64,000 nt of DNA from Shinisaurus crocodilurus (GCA_021292165.1 CM037878.1:286804452-286868451); one strand, 5' to 3'. Positions 41,101 to 50,208 are shown, counted from the first letter of the stretch. Numbers and translations are program-made. The notes: generated by a model from the letters alone, not told the origin.

Positions 41101-41555
41101 TAAATTATAATGGAAACGGCACAGAGGCCCTGAGTACAAAGATAAAGGAAATATTTATTATATAATTATTTCAAAGGAAATGATAAGGTTTTCAATTTTT
41201 GAAAAACAAACAGCAATTTATGTGACTTATTATAAACATAAGTACCACATAACAAAGTAAAAAGTATCCAGTATTTGTGGTCCAAAATGAACCAAAGTGT
41301 CCAAGGTCACTGAATGTTGTAACCAAAGTATGAAAGTAGGGAAGATAAGACGACGTTTCTAGATATGTTGCGTCGTTTCATAATCTTCTTCAGTCAACTG
41401 AAACAATATATCAGATTATAGTGGATACAAAAACATATAATATTTTAAAAAAGAACTGTACTAGATACAGAGCAAGAAATACTGAGATAAATGCTTACCA
41501 GTCAAAGTTTTACAAGATTCATAGATTTATAATTCACAATAAGTGTAAGGGCCTG
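41101..41555 (-). mobile_element. Penelope-like element fragment (tentative)
   Basis: AT-rich sequence whose minus strand carries a hammerhead-like core (next entry) flanked by UTR-like AT-rich sequence without coding potential. Hammerhead ribozymes of this core type are known from the terminal repeats of Penelope-like elements. No target duplication or arms were found, and limits are arbitrary. Confidence 0.4.
41346..41396 (-). ncRNA. Hammerhead-like ribozyme motif, degenerate
   Basis: On the minus strand: CTGAAGA (41387-41393), a short AGATTAT segment in place of stem II, GAAA, then ACGAC (within 41371-41378) able to pair with GTCGT (41350-41354) across a 17-base loop, followed by C at 41349 as the expected cleavage base. 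Stem I can form about three pairs. Stem II has at most one or two pairs, so activity is doubtful; this is probably a decayed copy. Confidence 0.4.
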
Positions 41556-41769
41556 TAGCCAATGCCTTTCAATGTTACAGGGTGTCTATGTATCTGGGTT
41601 TCACTAAGGTCTTGGGCAATTGGATTCCAGCCAAGTGTGATCCAGGTTTCCCAGGGAGGCACGAATAGGAATATGACAGCACCATGGAGAGCTGCTCTGA
41701 GAGCAGCCGGAAGCCAAATAAGCTTGCCCGTATGTTGCTCCAGCAAGCAGCAGATCATGACTGAGCCTT

Positions 41770-42060
41770 AAGTACGTTTTTTGCTTCTTTTAGGCTGTTT
41801 ATAGCCCCACCTCTAGACTACTCTTCTCTTAAAGGGGCCTGGTCCATTTTAGCATCCTTGGGTTACAACGATACGGGGGTGGCTGTGGCATGCTGGTGCC
41901 TTCATGGCTGGAGTTCTCAGAGTTCCAAGATGCAGAATCTATTAACATTATCTATTTCACTACCCTTAATTGTAATTAAATAAACTTGTTTCCTTTTTAA
42001 AACTTAAAAGGAGTGGTCTGAATAAATTACCCTGAAGGGGTTGGTGGCAGCGGAGGAGCA
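41770..42060 (+). mobile_element. LTR-like end with poly(A) signal
   Basis: TTAAATAAACTTGTTTCC near 41977 followed by a short U5-like segment and TTGGTGGCAGCGGAGGAGC near 42040, a leader sequence often found just inside vertebrate LTR elements. No LTR start, duplication or coding region is seen. Confidence 0.35.
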
Positions 42061-42765
42061 AAGAGGGTGTCGATTTTCTGAGGCGTTTGCAGAGGTGGTG
42101 GGCTGGACAAGGTGGAGGTGGGGGGGGAGACCTGACACCGGCGACTCCTGTGTCAGCGGGGCTCCTTATCCATTGCAGGTTTTATTCCGAGCTTTTTATA
42201 GCAGCTATCCATGGTGCTGTATTCCACCCCCAAAATAGGTTCGCCAGCATGGAGCACCGTGGATAGCTCCCGTAAAGCTCAAACACAAAGATGCAATGGA
42301 TAAGGAGCCCCACCGACGTAGGAGTCACCAGCCTCCCGTGCCTCAGACCCGCCCACCCCTGGAATGTGGCCCCCGAGAGATTCTCTGAAGTGGAATTTGG
42401 CCCTTCAGGCTGAAAGAGATTCAACATCCCTGCTGTAGAGGAAGGGAGTTCCACAGCCTGAATGCGCCTACTCACGATGCCTCTTGCATTTTTGCAGTAC
42501 TTGATGCTCCGGGCGAGGAATACGGTCTTTGTTGCTAATTCATCCTTTCGGCATTCAAACACATGTGCACATCGTCGGCACGGTGCTCTGGAGGGTAATG
42601 GCTTTTCAGGGATACACCGTTCTCAAATATTTTCTCTATTTCTTCCACCTTGACCTGGAGGGATTTCCTTCGTATGTAACGGGACCTGGCCCTACCATCC
42701 ATGAGTGAGAGAATATAATACAAGCTGTCAAGTCGTATTAAGTGCAGATCCAGCCGTTCGTGACC
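42061..42765. other. Intergenic sequence, nothing recognised
   Basis: CATTGCAGGT/AGCTTTTTATAGCAGCTATC near 42170-42210 and GATAGCTCCCGTAAAGCTC to ATGCAATGG near 42262-42300 form a loose inverted repeat, probably an old MITE. Otherwise unassigned. Confidence 0.35.
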
Positions 42766-42774
42766 TTGGGGTCT

Positions 42775-42845
42775 GGTTTGTAAAACCGCAGCGATCTGCA
42801 GCGTATCACAACACTGATACTTTCACTAACGGATGCCTGTCGTGT
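42775..42845. repeat. Direct repeat copy 1 (about 70 bp)
   Basis: CTGGTTTGTAAAACCGCAGC then ATCTGCAGCGTATCACAACA, CTGATACTTTCACTAACGG and ATGCCTGTCGTGTTT. A near-identical copy is at 43270-43342. Origin unknown. Confidence 0.85.
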
Positions 42846-43269
42846 TTTGGGGTGGACTGCGATTGTTCGTTTCAAGGAGGCCTCTTTGAAGTCAGTGCCT
42901 CATTCTGAAGTGTCTGGTGGGGCAGGGTCGGGTGGGGGAATAAGAGCAGGAAATTGTTCCTAGCCTGAAGGGAGAACTTTGGAACTGAATTCCAAATTCT
43001 CTTCACCTAATAACACTTAATGCTTCCCCCCCCCCAAAAAAACCCCCCACTTTCTCATCCACCGAAGAGAGAAAACCATGCCATAACACACCATCTGCAA
43101 ATGGCTGGCTTTTGATGCATGTAATCATGATGAGACACCTGGAATCTGTTCTTGGTTTATCACGGGAAGCCGAGGACTTCTCAAGAGTAGCGAGATATGT
43201 TAGGTCCTCTTAGCAATTTGAAATTACAGGCGCAGACTTTTTTTTTTTTCCGGCAGATGCGGTGGGCAT

Positions 43270-43342
43270 CTGGTTTGTAAACCACCGCTATCTGCAGCGT
43301 ATCACAACACTGATACTTTCACTAACGGATGCCTGTCGTGTT
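43270..43342. repeat. Direct repeat copy 2 (about 70 bp)
   Basis: Same sequence as 42775-42845 with a few differences confined to the first 25 bases. Followed at once by an L2 fragment starting ACAGCTTTCCTTGCGG, a string that recurs as TATAGCTTTCCTTGCGG near 44053. Confidence 0.85.
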
Positions 43343-43344
43343 TA

Positions 43345-44210
43345 CAGCTTTCCTTGCGGCGTTTGGTCCAAAATATGGCAGCGAGAATGTTAACTGGCCA
43401 ATTTCAACGTGTTACACCAGGGCTATATGATTCGCACTGGCTGCCAGTCCATTTCCAGGGTCAATTCAAAGTACAGTAATACCTTGGATTACAAGTAACT
43501 TGGTTTGAGAGCGTTTTGCAAGACAAGCAAATTTTAAAATATTTATTTAATTTTTTTCGACTTGATATACAAGCGACGTCTTGCAATACAAGTACTGTAG
43601 TACGGCTTAAATTAAAAATCTCTGTACAAATTTTTTTGGGGGGGATTTCGTTTTGATATAAGAGTGTTTTGGATTACAAGCACGTTTCCGGAACGAATTA
43701 TGCTCTCAATCCAAGGCATGACTGTACTGGTATTGAGTTTGAAAGTCCTAAATGGCTCGGGGCCAGGTGACCTGAAGGATCATCTCCCTCCATATATATC
43801 TGCCTGAACCGGAAGCTGAAGATCATCCTCTGAGGCCTTCCTCCAGGTGCCCCCACCAAATGAGGTGAGGAGGGCGGCTACTAAGGAGAGGGCCTTTTCA
43901 GTGGTGGCACCCTGGTTGTGGAAGACCCTCCCCAAAGTGGCTCATCTGGCACCTACATTGTGGTTTCTTCAGTGCCAGGTGAGGACCTTTTTATTTTTCC
44001 TGGCTCTTCAGTTCTTCCATTTTATTTTGAAATGTGTGTTACCGTATTTTTATAGCTTTCCTTGCGGCTGGTTTTTACTCTGGTTTTACTCCATTTTAAA
44101 CTTTTTATGGTTTTATATTAGGTTTTATCATGTTGTATTTTAGAGTTTTAATTTTTGTGAACTGCAGAGAGCTTTGGCTATTGGGTGGTATGGAAATGTA
44201 ATCCATCAAT
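43345..44210 (+). pseudogene. L2 LINE 3' end, interrupted by a mariner-type MITE
   Basis: Left part 43345-43471 (AAAATATGGCAGCGAGAATG; CACTGGCTGCCAGTCC for HWLPV) and right part 43727-44210 (AAAGTCCTAAATGGCTCGGG; RAFSVVAPWLWKTLPKVA). The 3' UTR ends near AGAGCTTTGGCTATTGGGTG. The MITE at 43474-43724 separates the halves. Confidence 0.75.
43474..43724. mobile_element. Tc1/mariner-pogo type MITE, TA duplication
   Basis: 251 bp with inverted ends CAGTAATACCTTGGATTACA and (complement of the right end) CAGTCATGCCTTGGATTGAG, flanked by TA on both sides (43472-43473, 43725-43726). The interior is AT-rich with no transposase. Removing it plus one TA restores the L2 sequence. Confidence 0.85.
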
Positions 44211-44363
44211 CTTTGCATGAAGCAGTTGTTCCATGGGCACCACCTTCTATGGGATCCCACTGCAGGTGGGAAACAACAGCAGACCCATTGCTAGGGTGGC
44301 CACTTACACATTGTCCCCCCATAAAAAGACAAAAAAAAGAAGAAGAAGAGGAAATGCATGCCC
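44211..44363. other. Unassigned sequence between L2 and 5S SINE
   Basis: Contains an AAGAAGAAGAGG purine run near 44338. Confidence 0.35.
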
Positions 44364-44530
44364 AGGCCTGTGGCTTACGCTGGCTCAGCTTGTCTGAGCG
44401 TGGAAAGCTAAGCAGGGTCAGGCCTGGTTATGACTTGGATGGGAGACCCCTCCTCTAGTTTCCTGCATTGAGCAGGGGGTTGGACTCGATGGCCTTGTAG
44501 GCCCCTCCCAACTCTATGATCTATTAAATC
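44364..44530 (+). mobile_element. 5S rRNA-headed SINE with CR1 tail
   Basis: CAGGCCTGTGGCTTACGCTG head, 5S box A and box C intact (AAGCTAAGCAGGGTC, TTGGATGGGAGACC), CR1 tail TTTCCTGCATTGAGCAGGGG, ending ATGATCTATTAAATCT. Nearly identical to 30127. Confidence 0.88.
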
Positions 44531-44601
44531 TCCAAGAAAGAGGACAGGCCACATATTTGCATAAGATTTACATATGCAAATGTATATGAGTAGATGGAGA
44601 T

Positions 44602-44653
44602 TCCTCCCCCCCACATTTTATCCTCACAACAACCTTGTGAGGTAGGTTAGGCT
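44602..44653 (-). mobile_element. Sauria SINE, tail-side part split by an LTR
   Basis: ATTTTATCCTCACAACAACC to GGTAGGTTAGGCT, the minus-strand core of the SINE. Continues at 45317. Confidence 0.82.
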
Positions 44654-45316
44654 TGAAGGCGCGCGAGGAAAAAAGCAGAGCGTCTCGCTTGTGTGAGATG
44701 GAAGATTTAAAATCCTATTCCCGTGTGCAGACGCCCATAAATCTACACACAGAAATTCAGACCTGTCTCTCCCACTCTCAGCGCAGCCCTTCTAGCGTAT
44801 CGGATGTCAGCCAACTCAGCTTCCTCCTGTTTGCAGATTCCAGTAATAAGGAAATAACTCTGTAAACTCCACAGGTCTATTCTACCTGTTTATTTACTTT
44901 AGCAAGTATATTCTACAGAGCATACATCTCCTAGTTACAGTCCATGTGCAGAGAATAATGCATAGCAAGCATTTAATCCAGTGGAGCAAGGTGTTTACTC
45001 CACCTCAGCTAAGACATTACATGATTGCATTAAGTCCAGCAAGCACTAGTCAGAAGACCAGAGAGTGAAGAAGAGAGAACAGTTCTTCTCCAAACATCTC
45101 TCCAAAATGGCTACAGACAGAGAAACAACAAGTCAGTACGTCATCAGAACATACAAACCACGTGACCAGCTCGTATTTCTTTCACACCTACCGGTACTTT
45201 CCCATGAGAAACACACAGGAAGCAGGAGATAAAACATAACTTGTTTACCAGCCATTCTGTTCCTTTCATTTGTAAACATTGTGCCACAGCTGGTGATTGT
45301 GATACATGTCACAACA
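44654..45316 (-). mobile_element. Solo LTR, 663 bp, with 5-bp target duplication
   Basis: Inserted in a Sauria SINE with AGGCT duplicated (44649-44653 and 45317-45321). On the minus strand it starts TGTTGTGACATG and ends GCGCGCCTTCA, the TG...CA ends of an LTR. AAATAAAC on the minus strand (near 44887-44894) is a candidate poly(A) signal, giving this orientation. There is no primer site, gag, pol or env, so recombination between two LTRs probably removed the body. A 5-bp duplication is compatible with several ERV or Gypsy groups. Confidence 0.8.
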
Positions 45317-45438
45317 AGGCTGAGAGTCGGTGACTGGCCCAGAGTCATCCAGGGAGCTTCATGTCCAAGCGGGAACTAGAACCTGGATCTCCGGAGTCCC
45401 AGTCCAGCACTCTGACCACTACGCCACACTGGCTCTCA
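45317..45438 (-). mobile_element. Sauria SINE, head-side part
   Basis: AGGCTGAGAGTCGGTGACTG to CCACTACGCCACACTGGCTC, minus strand; B-box complement GGAACTAGAACC. The remaining part of the SINE begun at 44602. Confidence 0.85.
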
Positions 45439-45454
45439 GAGTGTGACTGGGTGA

Positions 45455-45786
45455 GTTGTGTGTGTCTGCTTGGCCTGCTGTTCAGGTGCTAACTTAATGG
45501 GCAGGCCTAAGGCCCCTGCCTGCTCTGCTCTCTCTTCTTAGGGTCCTTTATCTCTAAACGGGACTAGGACTGGATAGCCTCTAGCACAGGGCTCTCCAAC
45601 CTTGGGTCCCCAGATGTTGCTGACCTAGAGCTCCCGGCATACCCAGCCAGCATGGCTAATGGCAAGGGATTCTGGGAGCTGTAGTAGTCCAGCGACATCT
45701 GGGGACCCGAGGTTGGAGAGCCCTGCTCTAGCATCTCTTCAAATAGAGGGCTGCCCGCTGCAAAGTAGGTCACATGGCCACCCTGT
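45455..45786 (-). repeat. Dispersed repeat hosting a hAT MITE
   Basis: Minus-strand copy of the GGACAGTCCTCTATTTGAAG repeat (compare 23345, 46043). The hAT MITE at 45587-45725 interrupts it with a perfect duplication. Confidence 0.6.
45587..45725. mobile_element. hAT MITE, CAGGGCTCTCC family, perfect duplication
   Basis: 139-bp palindrome CAGGGCTCTCCAACCTTGGG ... GGTTGGAGAGCCCTG flanked by CTCTAGCA at 45579-45586 and 45726-45733. Confidence 0.92.
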
Positions 45787-45839
45787 TGGTTGATCTAGCT
45801 TACTACCATCTCCCCCACACGAGAGCCCTGCGATCAGGG

Positions 45840-46036
45840 CAGTGTTCTCTAACCTTGGGTCCCCAGATGCTTTTGGCCTACAACTCCCAGCATGCCCCAG
45901 CCAGCGTACACTGCCCTATAGTTACGTCCCCAAATATAGGGTCCAAAAATACATGCTGGGAGTGGGGCACGCTGGCTGGGGCATGCTGGGAGTTGTAGGC
46001 CAAAAGCATCTGGGGACCCAAGGTTGGAGAACACTG
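45840..46036. mobile_element. Palindromic hAT MITE with a 60-bp internal insert
   Basis: CAGTGTTCTCTAACCTTGGG ... GGTTGGAGAACACTG, flanks GATCAGGG and GATTAGGG (7 of 8). Relative to the 135-bp form it has about 60 extra bases at the hairpin tip (about 45909-45975), including ATAGTTACG and CCCAAATATAGGG. Confidence 0.85.
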
Positions 46037-46042
46037 GATTAG

Positions 46043-46335
46043 GGTGACCAGGGGTCCTATTTTACAGAGGACAGTCCTCTGTTTTGGAGAGTTGGCAGAG
46101 GGCAGCCCTCTCTTTGAAGGTGTCTTCTATTTGAGGAGGTGTCCAGTCCAAGCCTGGTTAGAGCCAAAGAATGCTAAGGAGGGAGATCAGGCAGGAACCT
46201 TCAGGTTGTCCACCGAGAGTTAGCACCTGGACAGCTGAGGGAGAGCAGGCAGACAAGGTCACCTAGTCAGTCTTCTCCACTGTGATGTGATATATCGTAT
46301 TTTTATTTAGATTATAATTATTATTTCTAAATTTT
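46043..46335 (+). repeat. Dispersed repeat, GGACAGTCCTCTGTTT family
   Basis: Collinear with 23345-23645: TTTTACAGAGGACAGTCCTC, GGGCAGCCCTCTCTTTGAAG, GTCCAGTCC, TAGCACCTGGACAGC, then an AT-rich end. Confidence 0.6.
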
Positions 46336-46353
46336 CACCTATACATATAAACG

Positions 46354-46570
46354 GGAGTGTTGGACTGGGACTCGGGAGATCCGGGTTCTAGTCCCCTGCT
46401 CGGCCATGAATCTCACTGGGTGACTTTGTAGGCCAGTCACTGACTCAGCCTGGCCTACCTCACAGGGTTGTTGTGAGGATAAAATGGAGAGGAGGAGGAA
46501 GATTATGTAAGCCGCCTTGGGTTCCTTGCAGGAAAAAAAGGCGGGGTATAAGTATAATAAATAAAAATAA
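46354..46570 (+). mobile_element. Sauria SINE, A-box missing
   Basis: Starts GTGTTGGACTGGGACTCGGG, with B-box GGTTCTAGTCC, core, BovB-type tail GCCGCCTTGGGTTCCTTGC and (AATA)n. The first 30 bp are lost. Confidence 0.87.
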
Positions 46571-47157
46571 ATTATGCAAATTGGTATCTTCTTTTGTCCT
46601 CTTTTTTGGGCGACGTGGAAGTGGCCACCCTACCTGTGGGGCTGCTGAGACACTGCTCTGATGCAACCGGGGGCCCACACAGCCCATATAGGGCGCAATC
46701 CTGTGGCCGCTAGACACCATCTAGACAGCCTTAGGAAAAGTCGGAGTCCCGGCTCCGACCTCCGAAAAGCGCCCCGAGGTTGGAGCTGGGACACCGACTT
46801 CGGAGCGCCCCCCCCCTCTCCACCCCCGCAGCCGGTGCGGTTCTTTCGGCGCTGGCTGCAGCTCTTAAGTCACAAGACCGACTTTCGAGCTGGCGCTGGG
46901 GGGTGGGGTGTTCCAGGGGGTGGAGAGGGGAGGAGCGAGGCACCGCCATGCTATGACAAATCCAGGCAGTGCCTCAGCCTCCTCTCTTCGTGAGCCGCCC
47001 GGCGGGGAGGGGGGGCAGTTAGGCAGCCAAAGTCGGCCACCTAAGTGTTTTGGAGGCTGAGGGAAGCGCTCCTTCCGCCTTCCATTGGATGCCCATAATC
47101 CTCCAAGTTCCGAGGGTTCCGGGCAGCCACATTGGATGGCGCTGCCTGTGTGCTACA
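46571..47157. other. GC-rich unassigned region
   Basis: Shares motifs with 51889-52090 and 52640-52760 (AGGTTGGAGCTGGG / GACCTCGGAGCTTGGG; GGTGTTCCAGGGGG / GGTGTTCCGGGGGC; CTCCAAGTTC / ATCCAAGTTC), so it is probably another dispersed element beginning GGGCGCAATCCTG near 46690. No coding signal. Confidence 0.4.
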
Positions 47158-47165
47158 TTCTAAGT

Positions 47166-47819
47166 CAGGCAGGACCGGTGCAGGGCAGTTTGGCGCCCTA
47201 GGCAATATTATATTTATCCCCCCCCCCGTGCTGAGGGGGGGCTCTGGAGCAAACCACCACCACCCCTGCAGCCGCCGGACCCCCGCCACCTACCTACCTT
47301 CCCCTCGCCCTGGCCGCCGCCGCCGCCTCTGAGGAGGAAGTGATGCGACGGGGGCCCCGCGCTCTGTTTTTGGCCGGGGAAACCAGGGCAACAGGGCTGT
47401 TTAAGGGTTCCTCCCGCCAAAACAGCACGGGCGGGGCTCAGGAAGCGGCGCGGAGAAGGTAGGTGGCGGGGGGGTGGCGGTGGCGGGGTGGCAGCGGTGG
47501 CGGCGGCAGCGCAGGGGCAGCAGCAGGGGGCGGCCCGGCGGCGGGGGTGGCGAGGGGGGCGGCCCTGCGGCGAGGGGGGTGGCCCGGCGGCAGCGAAGAG
47601 GAGCGCAGCGTTTCTGCGCCCTCTTCAGCCACGCACCCTAGGCAACCGCCTAGTTTGCCTAGCGGTAGCGCCGGCCCTGAAGTCAGGGCTCTCCAACCTT
47701 GGGTCCCCAGATGTTGCTGGTCTACGGCTCCCAGAATCCCTTGCCATTAGCCATGCTGGCTGGGTATGCTGGGAGCTGTAGGCCAGCAATATCTGGGGAC
47801 CCAAGTTTGGAGAGCACTG
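47166..47819. mobile_element. hAT MITE (CAGGGCTCTCC family) split after 4 bases
   Basis: The first four bases CAGG are at 47166-47169 and the rest from 47688 to 47819. Its 8-bp duplication TTCTAAGT is at 47158-47165 and 47820-47827, both perfect. The 510-bp element at 47170-47679 landed inside its first four bases. Confidence 0.85.
47170..47679. mobile_element. GC-rich foldback hAT element, 510 bp
   Basis: Starts CAGGACCGGTGCAGGGCAG and ends GGTAGCGCCGGCCCTG. Duplication AAGTCAGG at 47162-47169 and 47680-47687, which includes four bases of the host MITE. The centre is an inverted GC-rich pair: CCGCCACCTACCTACCTTCC near 47282 and GAAGGTAGGTGGCGG near 47455. (GGC)n runs give long Gly/Ala/Pro frames that are not genes. 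Same family as 8529-8692. Confidence 0.88.
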
Positions 47820-47827
47820 TTCTAAGT

Positions 47828-48082
47828 GCTGTATTCTTCATTAAAAAATCTGCATTGCCTGTCCTGGGTGGCACAATCCTAAACTTGTTTGGGTAGCTGC
47901 ATCTGAAGGAGAGGTGAGAAACTGAGGCCTACGCCATCAGCCTGGCATGGGCCAAACTGTCCTTTTGGCTTCTGCTCTCCCAGAGCTGCCTCCTCAGTGG
48001 CCAGTCAAGCTGGCCAAGGTGGTCACTATTAGATCAATGATGAAACCTTATGTCACTTTAAGAATCAGAACACTTTAAGAAT
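47828..48082. other. Intergenic sequence, nothing recognised
   Basis: No supported feature. Confidence 0.35.
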
Positions 48083-48284
48083 CAGCCAGTGTGGCGTAGT
48101 GGCTAGAGTGTTGGACTAGGGCTTGGGAGATCCATCCGGGTTCTAGTCGCCACTCAGCCACAAAGTTCACTGGGTGTCTGTGAGCCAGTCACCGACTTTC
48201 ACCCTAACCTACCTCACAAGGTTGTTGTGGGGATAAAATGGAGAAGAGGAGGAGGAGGATGTAAGCTGCCTTGGGGAAAGGCAG

Positions 48285-48285
<1 letters not shown>
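48083..48285 (+). mobile_element. Sauria SINE
   Basis: GCCAGTGTGGCGTAGTGGCT (A-box), GGTTCTAGTCGCC (B-box), core CCTAACCTACCTCAC, and a shortened tail GCTGCCTTGGGGAAAGGCAG running into (AAT)n. Confidence 0.88.

Positions 48286-48346
<61 letters not shown>
48284..48346. repeat. (AAT)20 microsatellite
   Basis: About 20 uninterrupted AAT units forming the tail of the preceding SINE; the longest triplet tract in the window. Confidence 0.95.
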
Positions 48347-48804
48347 TAAACCTACAGGCAGGGACTGTCTTGTTTTTCCAACTCTTTATAGAAAATTTTA
48401 GACACTTCACAAATAAGTAATAATCATAAGGAAGTCCCATACATCAGCAAGGGTCTCCTGTTCAGAACAGGGCTTTTAATAAGTCATTTCCTGTCCCTTG
48501 GTTGTCACTTCTTCCCTCTTTTCCCTGACAAAAACTGCCTCTTGGAAACTCAAGGGAAGGGGGCCTGAAGGAAGCCTCCATTGGTGCTAATGGGAGCTTT
48601 CTTTGAAATGCAAAGCGCACCTTTGGGGAGGTGATGTTTGTTGGGACCACAGCAGGAAGAGAAAGAGTTGAGCACCCTCTCCCAATTCCCTGTGATCCTG
48701 TGGCCGCTCGGGCAACCCCCAAGGGTGCTATATATATATAACATAAAATCATGCACGTTAAATGCAATCATGCATCACTGCGTGACATGTATTAGACCAG
48801 TATT
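48347..48804. other. Intergenic sequence, nothing recognised
   Basis: GGCAGGGACTGTCTTG near 48357 matches the LINE-like segment at 25045. A TATATATATA run is at 48731-48740. Confidence 0.35.
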
Positions 48805-49102
48805 ATTAACAGAGCTTCACTGAGTCTCCAGTCCAAATTTGAGGTCCTCATGGTAACCTTCAAAGTTTTATAGGGCCTGGGTCTCCGAAATTTGAGGGAG
48901 TGCCTTCTCCCATAAGTACCCTTCCCTTTCCTCTGTGAATTAAGGCCAGTAGATGAGGCCTTATTATGGGGGTAGCACCACCAAACCAAGCATGTTTGAG
49001 GACTTTTTCAGTGTTTGGCTCTGGTTTGATGGAACTCCCTCCCAAAGAAAATCTGCCAGATGCATCAGCCCATTTAACAGGGCCACCCAAACACTTCTCT
49101 TC
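48805..49102 (+). pseudogene. L2 LINE fragment, old
   Basis: Diverged L2 C-terminal remnants: CTCCAGTCCAAATTTGAGGTC (for the FKVLVL region), GGAGTGCCTTCTCCCATAAG (RLLPY), TGGTTTGATGGAACTCCCTC (LWNSLP). Many indels. Confidence 0.55.
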
Positions 49103-49122
49103 AGGGCCAGCCCTACCATTAG

Positions 49123-49240
49123 GCAGAGTTCAGACAACACAATAACCCACACTCAAGGGTTGAGTATGTGTTGAGTGTGGGTTGTTGTTGAACCATGAGT
49201 TGTTGTTGCAACATAGGTTACCGTGTTGTCTGAACCCAGC
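49123..49240. mobile_element. MITE with GTTCAGACAACAC inverted ends
   Basis: GAGTTCAGACAACACAATAACC and its partner GTTACCGTGTTGTCTGAAC are complementary over about 18 of 20 bases. The interior has further CAACCCACA/TGTGGGTTG pairs. CAGGGCCAGCCCTACCATTA directly upstream (49103) is a leftover hAT end. Confidence 0.65.
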
Positions 49241-50060
49241 TGCGCTAACAAACCATGGTTGGTTAACCAGGAACAACCCACAATTCACAACCCAACAACA
49301 AACCATGGGTTCTCTTCATGGGTTGTTTGCTGTTAACACCAAGCATAGTTAGAGCTGTGAAGATCTGGGGGGGAAACCCCAGAAACATGGGGGAAAGACT
49401 GGGAAAATTTAAAAACAGCAACACATTTTTCCCTGTTCCCCACCCTACCCCCTGGGCAGGGATTTTTGGAAAATTTGGGGGGGGGGGTGTTCCCTGAATT
49501 TTTCCATCTTCCTCCTGTTTTTTTCCCAAGCCTTCACATCTCTAAGCATAGTACTGCAAGCTTAAACTGCTCATTCCATTCTGCTCCATTGACTTGGCCC
49601 CACTTTAAACCCAATCCTATGCATATTTAGCTGGTTGGTATATTTTGCCATTTTTTGCATGGACTCTAGCTTGAAATCAAATTGGTGGTAGATAGACATT
49701 TTCAGGGGAGAGGGCAGCAGCCGTGTGTGACGCGCAGTTATTTGGTTGTGAGGGAAAGGCACTCAGTACATGCTCAGAGGTACAGTCCTAGTTAGTATTG
49801 GAAACAGAATCCTTGGCCGAATCCTGGTGAAGTCTTGACTCAAATTAAGTTATGGAGAGGAGGAAACAAGGAGAGCTGGCCTATAACAAGGTGAAGGTAA
49901 GGGAGAGTTGTAAAACCAAACAAGAAAGAATATGTTTTCAAGAAGAGTTGGCCGGAAGGAGGAAAAACAAGTAGGGATTGTTGTGTGAACATAATTTATG
50001 TGATCTGGTGATTGTTGTCGATTGTTCCCAACAGGCATTATCTCTAAACAGAGAAGTGCT
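49241..50060. other. Intergenic sequence
   Basis: 49250-49345 holds more CCATGGTTGGTTAACC and CAACCCA repeats, probably a second, decayed hairpin. The rest is unassigned. Confidence 0.35.
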
Positions 50061-50072
50061 GAGACTCTAACC

Positions 50073-50208
50073 CAGGGCTCTCCAACCTCGGGTCCCCAGA
50101 TGTTGCTGGACTACAGCTCCCAGAATCCCTTGCCATTAGCCATGCTAGCTGGGTATGCTGGGAGCTGTAGGCCAGCAACATCTGGGGACCCGAGGTTGGA
50201 GAGCCCTG
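50073..50208. mobile_element. hAT MITE, CAGGGCTCTCC family
   Basis: 136-bp palindrome CAGGGCTCTCCAACCTCGGG ... GAGGTTGGAGAGCCCTG. Flanks CTCTAACC (50065-50072) and CTCTAATC (50209-50216) match at 7 of 8. Confidence 0.9.

Noticed and set aside
47438..47781. Gly/Ala-rich or Pro-rich coding exon
   Set aside because: It is the (GGC)n foldback centre of the hAT element with a perfect 8-bp duplication.
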